DNA from: Solibacillus sp040274725
GTDB lineage: Bacteria; Bacillota; Bacilli; Bacillales_A; Planococcaceae
Assembly: GCA_040274725.1 (NCBI GenBank)
Contig: JBEMAQ010000001.1
Span: 62,001 to 126,000 of the forward strand
Direction: 5' to 3'
DNA length: 64,000 nt
This document shows positions 53,451-62,546 of the stretch, one piece after another. Below the pieces are notes generated by a model. It saw only the letters and a list, made by a program, of their open reading frames with translations. It was not told the origin of the DNA and searched no databases. Within the stretch, counting starts at the first letter, position 1; each line of letters opens with the position of its first letter. A program made the position numbers and the translations under genes.

Positions 53451-53483
53451 AAGGCCTGCCAATCTGATGGATTAGCAAGCCTT
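53451..53483 (-). terminator. Terminator of coaW
   Basis: On the minus strand AAGGCTTGCTAA pairs imperfectly with TTGGCAGGCCTT; TTTC follows. Confidence 0.6.
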
Positions 53484-53522
53484 GTTATAAGCTATTAAAC
53501 TATTTTTCCCTTGTCCCTCAAG

Positions 53523-54365
53523 CTATTCCGCTGTTTCACTATACTTCCTCATATTCAGCAGCGCCCCAATCGCACCGGAAAAGCCGCAATCATTCAAGAA
53601 AACGGGCGTATGCTTTTTCAAAATCGTATAATGCTCGATCACTTTGCGTAAATGTGCATTGTCCGTGAGTGTTGAGCCAATATAGACAATATACTCCGCC
53701 TGATATTGCTCGGATAGCTGAATGCTGAGTGTTGTAATGACTTCACCGACTAAGCCCTGCACCGTCGCAAGCATATCATTAATTGCATAAGTTTCCTGCT
53801 CACGAATCGCAACCTTACCAAAATTACTCGCCGTCAGCGTGCCTGAAATCGGCGTATCCATCCCTTGATAAATGTCCTGCACAAGCAGATCAATACCGCC
53901 TCGCACACCTTGGCTTGCACGCTCAGTAATGTCCTCAAAATTGCCAATACCTGTCATGAGTGATGATAAACCCATTAATGTACCGCCACCAATACCTGTA
54001 CCACCCACACGGCTATGCGAATTGCCTTCCATATAGTGAATCGACGTACCCGTACCGATATTTGTAATAATACTACGATTAATCGTGTGTCCCTCTTTCT
54101 CCAGTAAATAACGGACACCCTTTAGTGTTGCCTCGAACTCAACAATATATTCAATCGATTTCATCGTCTTTAAGACGTCGCGTAGCTGCTCTGTACGCCC
54201 GCCTGTTAAGCCGATTTCCTCTACTTGCGGATGCTGTTCTAGCCACTGCTTTACTAAGTGCATTTCTGCTGACGGAATAACCTCTAACTTTAGCTCCTGC
54301 TGCTCATCTAGATAAGCTATTTTCGTTAAAGTCCCCCCTGTATCAATTCCAATCATCGTTGACAT
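53523..54365 (-). CDS. coaW: Type II pantothenate kinase
   Basis: A 280-residue ASKHA kinase with the phosphate-1 loop GIDTGGTLTKIAY, the phosphate-2 region NIGTGTSIHYME, GGTGIGGGTLMGLSSL and GCGFSGAIGALL-type ending. It phosphorylates pantothenate in CoA synthesis; type II enzymes are known from Staphylococcus and Bacillus relatives. ATG behind GGGAG. Transcribed alone. It complements the CoaB-like ligase at 15333. Confidence 0.92.
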   Translation of the reverse strand: MSTMIGIDTGGTLTKIAYLDEQQELKLEVIPSAEMHLVKQWLEQHPQVEEIGLTGGRTEQLRDVLKTMKSIEYIVEFEATLKGVRYLLEKEGHTINRSIITNIGTGTSIHYMEGNSHSRVGGTGIGGGTLMGLSSLMTGIGNFEDITERASQGVRGGIDLLVQDIYQGMDTPISGTLTASNFGKVAIREQETYAINDMLATVQGLVGEVITTLSIQLSEQYQAEYIVYIGSTLTDNAHLRKVIEHYTILKKHTPVFLNDCGFSGAIGALLNMRKYSETAE

Positions 54366-54501
54366 ACGTGCGCTCCCCGCTTTCCATAATGAAAGCTCTT
54401 ACAATTTTTAACGTGTAGGACGGGCAGTGAGTAGTCTAACGTGTAGAATCTTACTGCCCGCCCTATATCGATTCCATTATAGCGTTTTCTATTGTAAAAA
54501 A

Positions 54502-55569
54502 CTATTCTACTTCCATAATTTCTTTCTGTAGTAAATCACGCTTGCCGAATTCACTAATAACCGAGTCGCTAAATTTATGAATAAGACGCATAATTTTCGC
54601 CTCATAGCTATGCACCGATTCCTCACCAAGTGTAAACTTCCCAACTAAATGCTCATTTTGATTCAAAATATGCATAAGTGTCATCGCCTCGACTTTTGGC
54701 ATCGTTACATTGTGTAAGCGCAGTATACGCGTAATTGAACGCAGTGCGGATCTCGTCAATACAACACGTCCTTCACTTTGCACAATAATATTCTGTAAAA
54801 ATGCTTTCGCGACTTTACTTGGATGCACCGTCGTTACCTGTGTCACGACCGTCTCGCCCTCTTCATTTGTGCGTTCGACATCCTTCACATCAAAGGCAAG
54901 CTGCTCACGAATCGTTTGCATGTCATCAATGACAATAGTTTCGTCCTCAATATGGCAATACGTCGCTGAAATCATCAAATCAAATGTCGTCTCAAGCTGT
55001 TTAAAATTCGTGAGTAGCAGTAAAAATTCATTCGTACGCTGCGTGGCAATCATCTGCTCGCCGTCCACCTTTTGGAAAATACGCAGCAGGCTCTCAGCAT
55101 CGGCCAGTGCACGGTGCTGTGTGTCAAGCTCTAGCTCTAGCTGTGCCATCAGCCCGCCAAGACTCGGCTGTTCCTTTAGCTTATGTGCAATCATGTATTT
55201 TTGCTGAAAATCAATGATTGGATAAAGAAATTCGCGCTTTAAATAATTACGCACCATTTCCTCTTCTAGCACCTTGCGATCAAACTCACCAAACGTCAAA
55301 AACGTATAATCATCCTTGCACCAGCGCTTAAACTTATAAAATGCCTCTTTAAAGGAAGGCGCCGTCAGTAAATCCTCTGTCGTGATGCCTGTCAGCTTTT
55401 GGATATGATGATTGAGCTTTTTGAATTTATACGGCTGTACGAGCTGCGTGAAATTGTCTGTTGTCCCATCTGGATTTAGTTTCACTGCACCAATTTCAAT
55501 AATATATTGACGACCACGAATTAATGCTGCCTCAATATCCACACTTATGTATGTTGTTTGTCGTTTCAA
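54502..55569 (-). CDS. DEDDh exonuclease with additional C-terminal domain
   Basis: The 355-residue protein has a KapD/DnaQ-like exonuclease domain at residues 1-175 with D11-I-E13 (SVDIEA), D97 in TFGEFDRKVL and HRALADAE. The last 180 residues are unassigned. Start at TTG behind GGTGG. It probably acts on RNA or DNA ends; KapD-type proteins are linked to sporulation in Bacillus. Confidence 0.85.
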   Translation of the reverse strand: MKRQTTYISVDIEAALIRGRQYIIEIGAVKLNPDGTTDNFTQLVQPYKFKKLNHHIQKLTGITTEDLLTAPSFKEAFYKFKRWCKDDYTFLTFGEFDRKVLEEEMVRNYLKREFLYPIIDFQQKYMIAHKLKEQPSLGGLMAQLELELDTQHRALADAESLLRIFQKVDGEQMIATQRTNEFLLLLTNFKQLETTFDLMISATYCHIEDETIVIDDMQTIREQLAFDVKDVERTNEEGETVVTQVTTVHPSKVAKAFLQNIIVQSEGRVVLTRSALRSITRILRLHNVTMPKVEAMTLMHILNQNEHLVGKFTLGEESVHSYEAKIMRLIHKFSDSVISEFGKRDLLQKEIMEVE

Positions 55570-55956
55570 CTGATTCCACCTACGTCCTTCTTATCAATAC
55601 GGTCCTAGCGTCACAAATTCAGCTTTGTGAGATTGAGACCTTAGCTTCCCTCAGTAAAATTTGCGAAAATTCCGGTCCTGCCTGGATTTCGCCACCTATA
55701 AAAATAGAAAAATTATACTGAAAGAAGTTCAAACAATATTTACCACTCAAATGCTATTATCCCATTGTAACGAAAAATGCATCAAATGACACGCTATTGT
55801 TAACAAAATAGAAGCTTTTTCGTTAAGAGAGTGATTTTTCAAAGCAAATGTTAAAATTCCCTTTAAATTTCCGTTATTCGTCGAAACATTTATTTTATCT
55901 TTTTACGATTTTAAGTTACCATTAGAATGAAGCAATCATGAATGGGGGATTTCCAT
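55570..55956. other. Divergent control region without genes
   Basis: The stretch separates two divergent genes. A CACAA/TTGTG hairpin near 55613-55630 lies in the probable leader of the exonuclease gene. No recognised riboswitch or T-box is apparent. Confidence 0.4.
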
Positions 55957-56784
55957 ATGAACGACAAAGCATTAGTTAACGATGCGATGCGTGTACTCAA
56001 GGCAACGAGCCGTACTTTTTATATTCCAATTATGTTTTTACAAAAAGATTTAAAATTATCAGTAGGCGCAGCGTACCTTGTGATGCGTGCACTTGATGAA
56101 ATTGAAGACAATGAAGACCCAAGTATTACGCTTGATATGAAGTACGATTTATTACTAGCGACACAGAAATTGCTTGAGCAGGACGAATTCGACAATGACG
56201 CCTACCAAGCCATCCTTGCACCAGTGAAGGACCAAATGCCCGAAGTAACGATCCGTATGGCGGAGTGGATTGAGGTTTGTCCAGAAGGCTCACGCCACAT
56301 TATTAAGCGCTACGCAGCTGAAATGGCTGGCGGCATGGGGAAATGGGCAAAAGCTAACTGGGTCATCAAAACACGCGAAGATCTAGACGACTATACGTAT
56401 TATGTAGCCGGTCTTGTCGGCGTGATGCTGTCTGATCTTTGGGAATGGAAGCACGGAATGGTGACAGACCGCGAGCTTGCGACGGATTATGGACGCGGCT
56501 TACAGGCTGTGAACATTTTACGTAATCAAGAAGAGGATATGGATGAGCGCGGCGTCAGCTTCGTACCAGACGGCTGGACGCGTGATGACTTATTTGCTTA
56601 TGCAGACGAGAAGCTTGCGAACGGCGATGCCTATATCGCCTCACTTGATAAGCGTACAATTACGATGTTCGCCAAACTACCACTCGCACTTGCACATAAA
56701 ACACTTGCCGCACTAAAAGATGGTCGCGAGAAAATGACGCGTGCTGAGGTTGAAGCAACAGTAGAAGAAGTTCAAAATAGTTAA
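55957..56784 (+). CDS. Squalene/phytoene synthase family protein, YisP-like
   Basis: The 275-residue all-helical trans-prenyltransferase-fold protein has the first aspartate motif D47-E-I-E-D51. The second is changed: N190-Q-E-E-D194 in NILRNQEEDMDERG, where synthases have D-x-x-E-D. B. subtilis YisP, of the same family, is a farnesyl-diphosphate phosphatase rather than a synthase, so either product is possible here. ATG 55957 is chosen because GGGGGA precedes it. No carotenoid genes nearby. Confidence 0.83.
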   Translation: MNDKALVNDAMRVLKATSRTFYIPIMFLQKDLKLSVGAAYLVMRALDEIEDNEDPSITLDMKYDLLLATQKLLEQDEFDNDAYQAILAPVKDQMPEVTIRMAEWIEVCPEGSRHIIKRYAAEMAGGMGKWAKANWVIKTREDLDDYTYYVAGLVGVMLSDLWEWKHGMVTDRELATDYGRGLQAVNILRNQEEDMDERGVSFVPDGWTRDDLFAYADEKLANGDAYIASLDKRTITMFAKLPLALAHKTLAALKDGREKMTRAEVEATVEEVQNS

Positions 56785-56788
56785 AAAC

Positions 56789-56826
56789 AAGCGCGGTTGC
56801 CTGCAAGGACAACCGCGCTTTTATTT
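56789..56826. terminator. Bidirectional terminator
   Basis: AAGCGCGGTTG pairs with CAACCGCGCTT; TTATTT follows. It lies between two convergent genes. Confidence 0.85.
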
Positions 56827-56830
56827 CACA

Positions 56831-57181
56831 TTACATCACAATGAAAAATACGAGACTACACACCGCACAAACGACGGTATAGCCTGCCGACATTAAATGC
56901 TTACGCTTCGGACGGAAATACACGTACTCCGCTAGTGCACGGCTCACAAAAAATAACGCTAAAAATAAAAACAACTGACTATACAGCGGTGCACCAACTA
57001 ATCCAGTGCCCGTAATATACGTCATAAAAATAACGCACGCAAACGCCTCGATTGTAAAATGTGTGAAATTCACATACTGGTCCATAAATTTTTCATTGCG
57101 CGCTATACTAAACTTTTTGCGCAGTCTTAAATCAATTAAGCCTGCAACAACAAACGCGACTATAATCACTACACCTGCCAC
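56831..57181 (-). CDS. DUF4181-like small membrane protein
   Basis: The 116-residue protein has four hydrophobic helices with a charged RLRKKFSIARNEKF loop and a HFTIEAF segment, and resembles DUF4181 proteins. GTG 57181 is favoured because GGGGA lies 8 bases upstream; the TTG at 57187 is too close to it. It lies 20 bp after dsdA on the same strand. Confidence 0.7.
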   Translation of the reverse strand: MAGVVIIVAFVVAGLIDLRLRKKFSIARNEKFMDQYVNFTHFTIEAFACVIFMTYITGTGLVGAPLYSQLFLFLALFFVSRALAEYVYFRPKRKHLMSAGYTVVCAVCSLVFFIVM

Positions 57182-57201
57182 TAGCAACTTCCCCTATCTC
57201 A

Positions 57202-58530
57202 CTATTTCTCTGTCTGTAAATACTGCTGACGCATCTCGTGTGGCACTAAATCGCCACCCGTTGACCAAATTAAATGGACCGCCTGCTCTAATTTTTCTTC
57301 GAGCCCGTGCTGCACTACATAATCATAGCCGCGATTCATCAGCTCAATTGGCCCGTACACGGCCGCATGCGCAGAAGGCTCCATGAAAATATTTTCCTGC
57401 TCGAGCATTGCCTTTAAGCTACGGAACAAGAAGGCGTCATCTACTGTATAGCATCCACTGAGCACCGGCTCCATCACGGTTCCAACAAACTTCGACGCGC
57501 GACCAACTGCCAGTCCGTCCGCCTCCGTGTCATTTGTCAGTCCGATATCAGCAACACTAATTTCATCATGTAAGCCTGTCATCATCCCGAGCAGCATACA
57601 TGGTGACTGCATCGGCTCACCAAAGAAAATATGCACATGCTCCCCGTAAATTTGCTTTAAGCCGTAAGCAACCCCACCAGGCCCACCGCCAACACCGCAC
57701 GGCAAATAAACAAATAACGGATGATCCGCATCCACCTTCACCCTTGCAGTCGCAAGCTGTTTTTGAAGTCTGAGCGCTGCGACCGCATAGCCAACGAATA
57801 AATCAAGCGAGTTTTCATCATCTACAAAGTGGCACATTGGGTCCTCTGCCGCAAGCTCACGTCCTGCTGCCACCGCCGCGCTATAATCGTCCGCGTACTC
57901 GACAACCATCACACCCTTCTCACGCAGTAAGTCCTTCTTCCACTGTTTCGCATCTGCTGACATATGCACGGTCACATGAAAGCCAAGCTTCGCGCTGATT
58001 ATGCCAATGCTTAGACCTAAATTCCCGGTTGAGCCGACTGCGATTTTGTACTGGCTGAAAAATACACGAAACTTTTCGTCGTCAAGCATTGCATAATTAT
58101 CCTGCTCGGTAAGCATCCCGGCCGCCATTGCTAATTTTTCTGCATGTGCAAGCACCTCATAAATGCCACCGCGCGCCTTGATTGAACCAGCAACCGGTAA
58201 TGATTGATCGCATTTCAGCATGAATCGCCCTGGAATCTCAATACCGCGACGTCCTTCAATTAATTTTTTCATCGCCGGGATATCGCGCACAGGCGATTCA
58301 ATAATGCCGTCTGTGAATCTCGTTTCGGGGAATGCTACTTTTATATAGGAAGAAAAGCGTGCTAATCTCGCCTCGGCATCCTGCACTAAATCCATTGATA
58401 AATCAGCTTGCCTTGGTTGCTCACGCTGTAGCTTTGGATTGAGCCAAAACACATATTGTTGCTCCTTCAGGCGTTGAATGTTCGGAAATCGCTCTAAAAT
58501 ATACTGAAAATCACGCTTGTCAATGCTCAT
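57202..58530 (-). CDS. dsdA: D-serine ammonia-lyase
   Basis: A 442-residue PLP-dependent D-serine dehydratase. The PLP lysine is K118 in GSIKARGG, and the phosphate-binding loop is CGVGGGPGGVAYGLKQ. It converts D-serine to pyruvate and ammonia, detoxifying D-serine. The start ATG overlaps the yqxD end by 11 bp. Confidence 0.93.
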   Translation of the reverse strand: MSIDKRDFQYILERFPNIQRLKEQQYVFWLNPKLQREQPRQADLSMDLVQDAEARLARFSSYIKVAFPETRFTDGIIESPVRDIPAMKKLIEGRRGIEIPGRFMLKCDQSLPVAGSIKARGGIYEVLAHAEKLAMAAGMLTEQDNYAMLDDEKFRVFFSQYKIAVGSTGNLGLSIGIISAKLGFHVTVHMSADAKQWKKDLLREKGVMVVEYADDYSAAVAAGRELAAEDPMCHFVDDENSLDLFVGYAVAALRLQKQLATARVKVDADHPLFVYLPCGVGGGPGGVAYGLKQIYGEHVHIFFGEPMQSPCMLLGMMTGLHDEISVADIGLTNDTEADGLAVGRASKFVGTVMEPVLSGCYTVDDAFLFRSLKAMLEQENIFMEPSAHAAVYGPIELMNRGYDYVVQHGLEEKLEQAVHLIWSTGGDLVPHEMRQQYLQTEK

Positions 58531-58990
58531 TTTTCGTGTCTCCTCTCTCTTTTACAGCTTGTTCACAAATTTGTCGAAATTTCATTTTGAACGCTAAATT
58601 GTTTTCTTCCGTACGTTTTTTCGGGCCCTTCGTACGCCCACCCGCACGTCTAAATTTAGCGCTTTCATAGCGAGTTGCCAAAAGCATGTCAATATTGTCT
58701 GATGTCATTTGTCTACCATTTTGATCTATGACATATGCACCACGCGCTAGACACATCGCAGATAGACCATAATCCTGCGTAATGACAATATCACCCTTAC
58801 GTAATGCATTAACTAGCTTAAAATCAACACTATCTGGTCCTTTATCGACCATAATTGTTATTGCATTCTCACGTTCAATCCGGTGAGACGTATCGCAGAA
58901 CAAGATTGTTTTCATCTCATATTGAGATGAAACAGATATTGCTATATCAACAACTGGACATGCATCTGCATCAATTAATAACTGAATCAT
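58520..58990 (-). CDS. yqxD: YaiI/YqxD family (UPF0178) protein
   Basis: The 156-residue protein shows the family hallmark LIDADACPV at the N terminus, DKGPDSVDFKLVNALRKGDIVITQDYGLSAMCL and the basic RAGGRTKGPKKRT tail. The fold resembles PIN-type nucleases but the activity is unproven. Coupled to dsdA. Confidence 0.92.
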   Translation of the reverse strand: MIQLLIDADACPVVDIAISVSSQYEMKTILFCDTSHRIERENAITIMVDKGPDSVDFKLVNALRKGDIVITQDYGLSAMCLARGAYVIDQNGRQMTSDNIDMLLATRYESAKFRRAGGRTKGPKKRTEENNLAFKMKFRQICEQAVKERGDTKNEH

Positions 58991-59097
58991 TCCCTTTTCC
59001 CCCTTTCAAAAAACACCACTAAAACACTATATTAGAATAGTATTTTTTAAATCTCACATTGTCCTAACAGCACTATGTGAACAAATTCACTATTGAA

Positions 59098-59126
59098 TTG
59101 TTTGAAAAATCATACTAATGTATACA
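59098..59126 (+). promoter_or_regulatory. Probable gdhA promoter
   Basis: TTGTTT (59098-59103), 17-base spacer, TATACA (59121-59126), 25 bases before the ATG. Confidence 0.5.
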
Positions 59127-59151
59127 TATCACATTTTTTGGGGGTAACACA

Positions 59152-60525
59152 ATGACAACACAAACAGTATCTAACAAATCAGCGGCACAAGCCTACGTAG
59201 ACGGCGTATTCCAAAAATTACAACAAACAAATGGTCACGAAAAAGAATTTCTACAAGCTGTAGAAGAAATCTTTTTATCACTTGTACCTGTATTTGAGCA
59301 GAACACAGCGTACATTGAACAAAACATTTTAGAACGCGTTGTAGAGCCAGATCGCATCATCAGCTTCCGCGTTGCATGGCAAGATGATCACAATAAAGTA
59401 CAAGTAAACCGTGGCTACCGCGTACAATACAATAACGTAATCGGACCTTACAAAGGTGGTCTACGCTTCCACCCAACTGTAAACCAATCAATCATGAAAT
59501 TCCTAGCATTCGAACAAATCTTCAAAAACGCCTTAACAGGTCAACCAATCGGCGGCGGTAAAGGCGGCTCTGACTTCAATCCAAAAGGGAAATCAGACGC
59601 AGAAATTATGCGCTTCTGCCAAGCATTCATGACTGAATTATACCGTCATATCGGTCCAGATGTCGATGTTCCAGCTGGCGATATCGGTGTAGGCGCTCGC
59701 GAAATCGGCTTCCTATGGGGCCAATACAAACGCATTCGCGGTGCATACGAAGCGGGCGTATTAACAGGTAAAAAACCAGGCTACGGCGGCTCACTTGCAC
59801 GTAAAGAAGCAACTGGCTATGGTCTAGTATACTTCGTTTCTGAAATGCTACGCGAGGTAAATGACACGTTCCTTGATAAAACAGTTGTTGTATCAGGCTC
59901 TGGTAACGTAGCTATCTACGCCATCGAAAAAGCTCAGCACTTCGGCGCACGCGTTGTCGCTTGTTCAGATTCTTCAGGCTACATTTATGACCCAGAAGGT
60001 ATCGACCTTGCACTTGTAAAAGACATTAAAGAAGTGCGTGGTGCACGTATTAGCACATATGTAGAGTCTCGTCCAAACGCAAGCTTCCACGAAGGCTGCA
60101 CAAACATCTGGTCAATTCCATGTGACATCGCCCTTCCATGTGCAACACAAAATGAAATTAATGGCGATTCAGCCCGTGCATTAATTGCAAATGGTGTAAA
60201 ATTTGTTGCAGAGGGTGCAAACATGCCATCTGACTTAGAAGCAATCAATACATTCTTAGATGCTGGTGTATCATTCGGACCTGCAAAAGCAGCAAACGCT
60301 GGTGGTGTAGCCGTATCAGCACTTGAAATGGCGCAAAACTCTGGTCGCAACTATTGGACGTTCCAAGAGGTAGATGCAAAATTACACAACATCATGAAAT
60401 CAATCTACACAGAAAGCCGCGAAGCCGCTGCAAAATATGGCTACGCAGGCAATCTAGTAATCGGCTCAAATATCGCCGGCTTCGTAAGAGTAGCAGACGG
60501 ACTGTTAACTGAGGGCGTATACTAA
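59152..60525 (+). CDS. gdhA: Glutamate dehydrogenase, NADP-type
   Basis: A 457-residue hexameric-type GDH. Visible motifs include YKGGLRFHPTVN, the catalytic-lysine segment GGGKGGSDFNPKGKS, VPAGDIGVGAREIGFLWGQ and the Rossmann GSGNVA. The length and KSDAEIMRFCQ wording match the E. coli GdhA-like NADP enzymes. It fixes ammonia on 2-oxoglutarate. ATG with GGGGGT upstream; codon use is clean and strong, as in highly expressed genes. Confidence 0.95.
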   Translation: MTTQTVSNKSAAQAYVDGVFQKLQQTNGHEKEFLQAVEEIFLSLVPVFEQNTAYIEQNILERVVEPDRIISFRVAWQDDHNKVQVNRGYRVQYNNVIGPYKGGLRFHPTVNQSIMKFLAFEQIFKNALTGQPIGGGKGGSDFNPKGKSDAEIMRFCQAFMTELYRHIGPDVDVPAGDIGVGAREIGFLWGQYKRIRGAYEAGVLTGKKPGYGGSLARKEATGYGLVYFVSEMLREVNDTFLDKTVVVSGSGNVAIYAIEKAQHFGARVVACSDSSGYIYDPEGIDLALVKDIKEVRGARISTYVESRPNASFHEGCTNIWSIPCDIALPCATQNEINGDSARALIANGVKFVAEGANMPSDLEAINTFLDAGVSFGPAKAANAGGVAVSALEMAQNSGRNYWTFQEVDAKLHNIMKSIYTESREAAAKYGYAGNLVIGSNIAGFVRVADGLLTEGVY

Positions 60526-60584
60526 GTCGTTATTCCCTCAAGTGATCTTGGTGGGAGAATTATATAGGGGTATATATTAATATA

Positions 60585-60619
60585 GAAGAAACTCGTGAGC
60601 AGACGGGTTTCTTCTTTTT
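60585..60619 (+). terminator. Terminator of gdhA
   Basis: GAAGAAACTCGT pairs with ACGGGTTTCTTC (one G-U), then TTTTTT. Confidence 0.85.
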
Positions 60620-60741
60620 TGTATAGCACCCTTCATCCTATAGAAAGCCCCGTTACAATTATACTATTATTCTTAAATATGACTATATATGTTATATTTT
60701 TAAGTGAAATGACTACATGTTTTTAACATTTATAAATATCA

Positions 60742-60978
60742 TTGGCACTTATTTATTTTACCGGTGACGCTAGCAAAGTTCGTTCTTCTGCCTTCAAATT
60801 CTTTTTAGTCCTTGCCGCTATCGGCGCACTCATTCTAGTCGCGCCTCTTTTTACGATGCTGCTGACGTTTATTTTAGAGTTTATTGGGTTTGTGCTGCCG
60901 ATAGCTGTAGTGCTTTTCGTGATTGGGCTATATTCCGCTCCCTGCAAAAGGCGAGCATGTCACACGCCAATTCAATGA
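60742..60978 (+). CDS. Possible small two-helix membrane protein
   Basis: A 78-codon frame starting at TTG encodes two hydrophobic segments (FFLVLAAIGALILVAPLFTML and FIGFVLPIAVVLFVIGLYS). No ribosome binding site precedes it and the last 12 residues look random, so it may be a decayed or non-expressed gene. Confidence 0.35.
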   Translation: MALIYFTGDASKVRSSAFKFFLVLAAIGALILVAPLFTMLLTFILEFIGFVLPIAVVLFVIGLYSAPCKRRACHTPIQ

Positions 60979-61054
60979 CCTACCTACGTAGGTAAAATGA
61001 TCGTCTAATCGCATGCCACCCTCACCATTCATCACATTTATTTGAGAAATGAAG

Positions 61055-61153
61055 GTTTGAACTTGCCTTGCGTTAGAGGATTGAAACATTTTGGACCAAT
61101 TGCGCAGTAACTTGTTCAATATTTGAGCTTTCCCTGCATTAGAGGATTATTGC
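61055..61153 (+). repeat. Two diverged 33-base direct repeats with a 33-base spacer
   Basis: Units at 61055-61087 and 61121-61153 agree at 24 of 33 positions and share TTAGAGGATT. The first ends GGATTGAAAC, like many type I CRISPR repeats. Only two units are seen, no further unit lies at the same period and no cas gene is in the window, so this is at most a relic. Confidence 0.3.
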
Positions 61154-61353
61154 AATCCGTAGTTAGTTTTAATTTTGGCTGTTGTCCAAAAAGGATTTTT
61201 CACTGCAAATGATTGCGCAGTCATCTATGATTTTCGGGCTTTCGTAATTTTTCAAGTAGCCACAACCTTCACGTTCTTTCGTGCCTATACAAATTTTGAT
61301 GTAGACTTCGTTTCCTTTGCTAAAATTATTCACATTCAAAAAGCCCGTTTGGT

Positions 61354-61770
61354 GGAAATTGATATACGACTTATATAGAAATAAGTACAACCTGTTCTTC
61401 ACCTTGTATTGAGCGTGATTTTCCATAAAAATTCATAAATGATTATCAAAATGAACACCCTATCCATACCGTTTCTACTAGAAAAAAGAAGCAGCTTTTC
61501 ATCAAAAATTATGCATTTTCACTGTAAAACCGCTCGTTTTCACCTATTTTCAAAAAAAATCTACTTTTAGAAAGTTTTTAGCCATTTTTAAATCAATTCA
61601 GCATAAAAAGCCGTATTTTTGCTCAATTTTCTATATAATTTTCTAGTAAAAAGGGACTGAACTTTCGAAAAAAACCTTTTATTTTTGATGTTTATGAAAC
61701 GTAAAACAGTACAAATGCATTAAATCTGTCAGTTGGCACTTATTCAGAAATATGTTGTATGTCATTTTCC
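61354..61770. repeat. Long imperfect palindrome, copy B of the dispersed element
   Basis: GGAAATTGATATACGAC (61354-61370) and the complement of 61754-61770 (GGAAAATGACATACAAC) are inverted at 14 of 17 positions; AATAAGT further inside is also mirrored. The same ends, the AACCT, TTTCTAGT-AAAAGG and ATATGTTGTAT blocks occur in copy A (12967-13403). Together with the repeat at 61055 it fills the gene-free stretch 60979-61899. Confidence 0.7.
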
Positions 61771-61899
61771 GAAAATCGAGGTTTTTCACATTGAAAGCGA
61801 CATAAAAAAATAATTGTACTTCCATTAAAACAACATGCAAAATAAATGTTAAAGCTCCAAAAGCATTCCCCCTCCCTGCCTAAAGGATTGGTAATGCAA

Positions 61900-61943
61900 A
61901 AAACACAGCCCACGAGCATTCCCTCGCAAGCTGTGTTTCTTTT
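61900..61943 (-). terminator. Terminator of the universal stress gene
   Basis: On the minus strand AAACACAGC pairs with GCTGTGTTT around a 20-base loop and TTTTGC follows. Confidence 0.7.
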
Positions 61944-61954
61944 TATTTCATTCC

Positions 61955-62377
61955 CTAACGTACAACCAACACATCACATCCAGCATTCCGTACAACATTC
62001 TCCGATACCGAACCAAGCAGGAATCGCTCCGCACGGTTCAGCCCCGTCGCGCCGCAAATAACTAAATCTGCATCCGTAAAGCTCGTTAAAATCACTTTCG
62101 GTGAGCCCTTCTCAACGATGACATGCACGTTTTCCACGCCTGCTGCTTCTGCCTCAGCCTTTAACGCTTCTATTTCCTTCACTGCTTTAGCGTACAGCAT
62201 GTCTGCGTGCTTTAAATCATACGCCTCTACAGAACCAAATGAATGCGTATCAATAACGCATACTAAATGTAATGTCCCTTTTGATAATTTTGCTACTGCT
62301 ACCCCGCGCGCGAATGCGATTTTTGATTGATTTGAAAAATCGACTGCGACATAAATATTATTATACATTTTTACCAC
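61955..62377 (-). CDS. Universal stress protein (UspA family)
   Basis: The 140-residue protein has the UspA fold with the ATP-type loop G-A-T-G-L-N-R-A-E-R-F-L-L-G-S-V-S-E-N-V near residue 115 and VAVDFSNQSKIAFARG at the start. Such proteins are induced by stress and growth arrest. The start is set at GTG 62377, seven bases after AAAGGAGA; ATG 62368 is three codons later. Monocistronic. Confidence 0.87.
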   Translation of the reverse strand: MVKMYNNIYVAVDFSNQSKIAFARGVAVAKLSKGTLHLVCVIDTHSFGSVEAYDLKHADMLYAKAVKEIEALKAEAEAAGVENVHVIVEKGSPKVILTSFTDADLVICGATGLNRAERFLLGSVSENVVRNAGCDVLVVR

Positions 62378-62546
62378 AAAACCATCTCCTTTCACTTCTT
62401 TTTCCATTATAGCAAACTACTGTATCGTGCGTAAAAAAACCCTCTAATGTCTGACGTCTATCTTTAAAAATACGAACAATTTTATATTCTATTATAATAA
62501 TCATTCGTGTTATAATAACTATTGTAATTGAAATGGAGGGTTTTTC

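Noticed and set aside
54710..55207. A 165-codon frame opposite the DEDDh exonuclease.
   Set aside because: Serine/cysteine-rich shadow frame without start signals.
55570..55700. Leader of the exonuclease gene considered as a riboswitch or T-box.
   Set aside because: Only a short CACAA/TTGTG hairpin is visible; no T-box motif or known aptamer core is recognisable.
61169..61426. An 85-codon minus-strand frame overlapping the left end of palindrome copy B.
   Set aside because: No ribosome binding site, low-complexity composition and extension into the repeat suggest chance.
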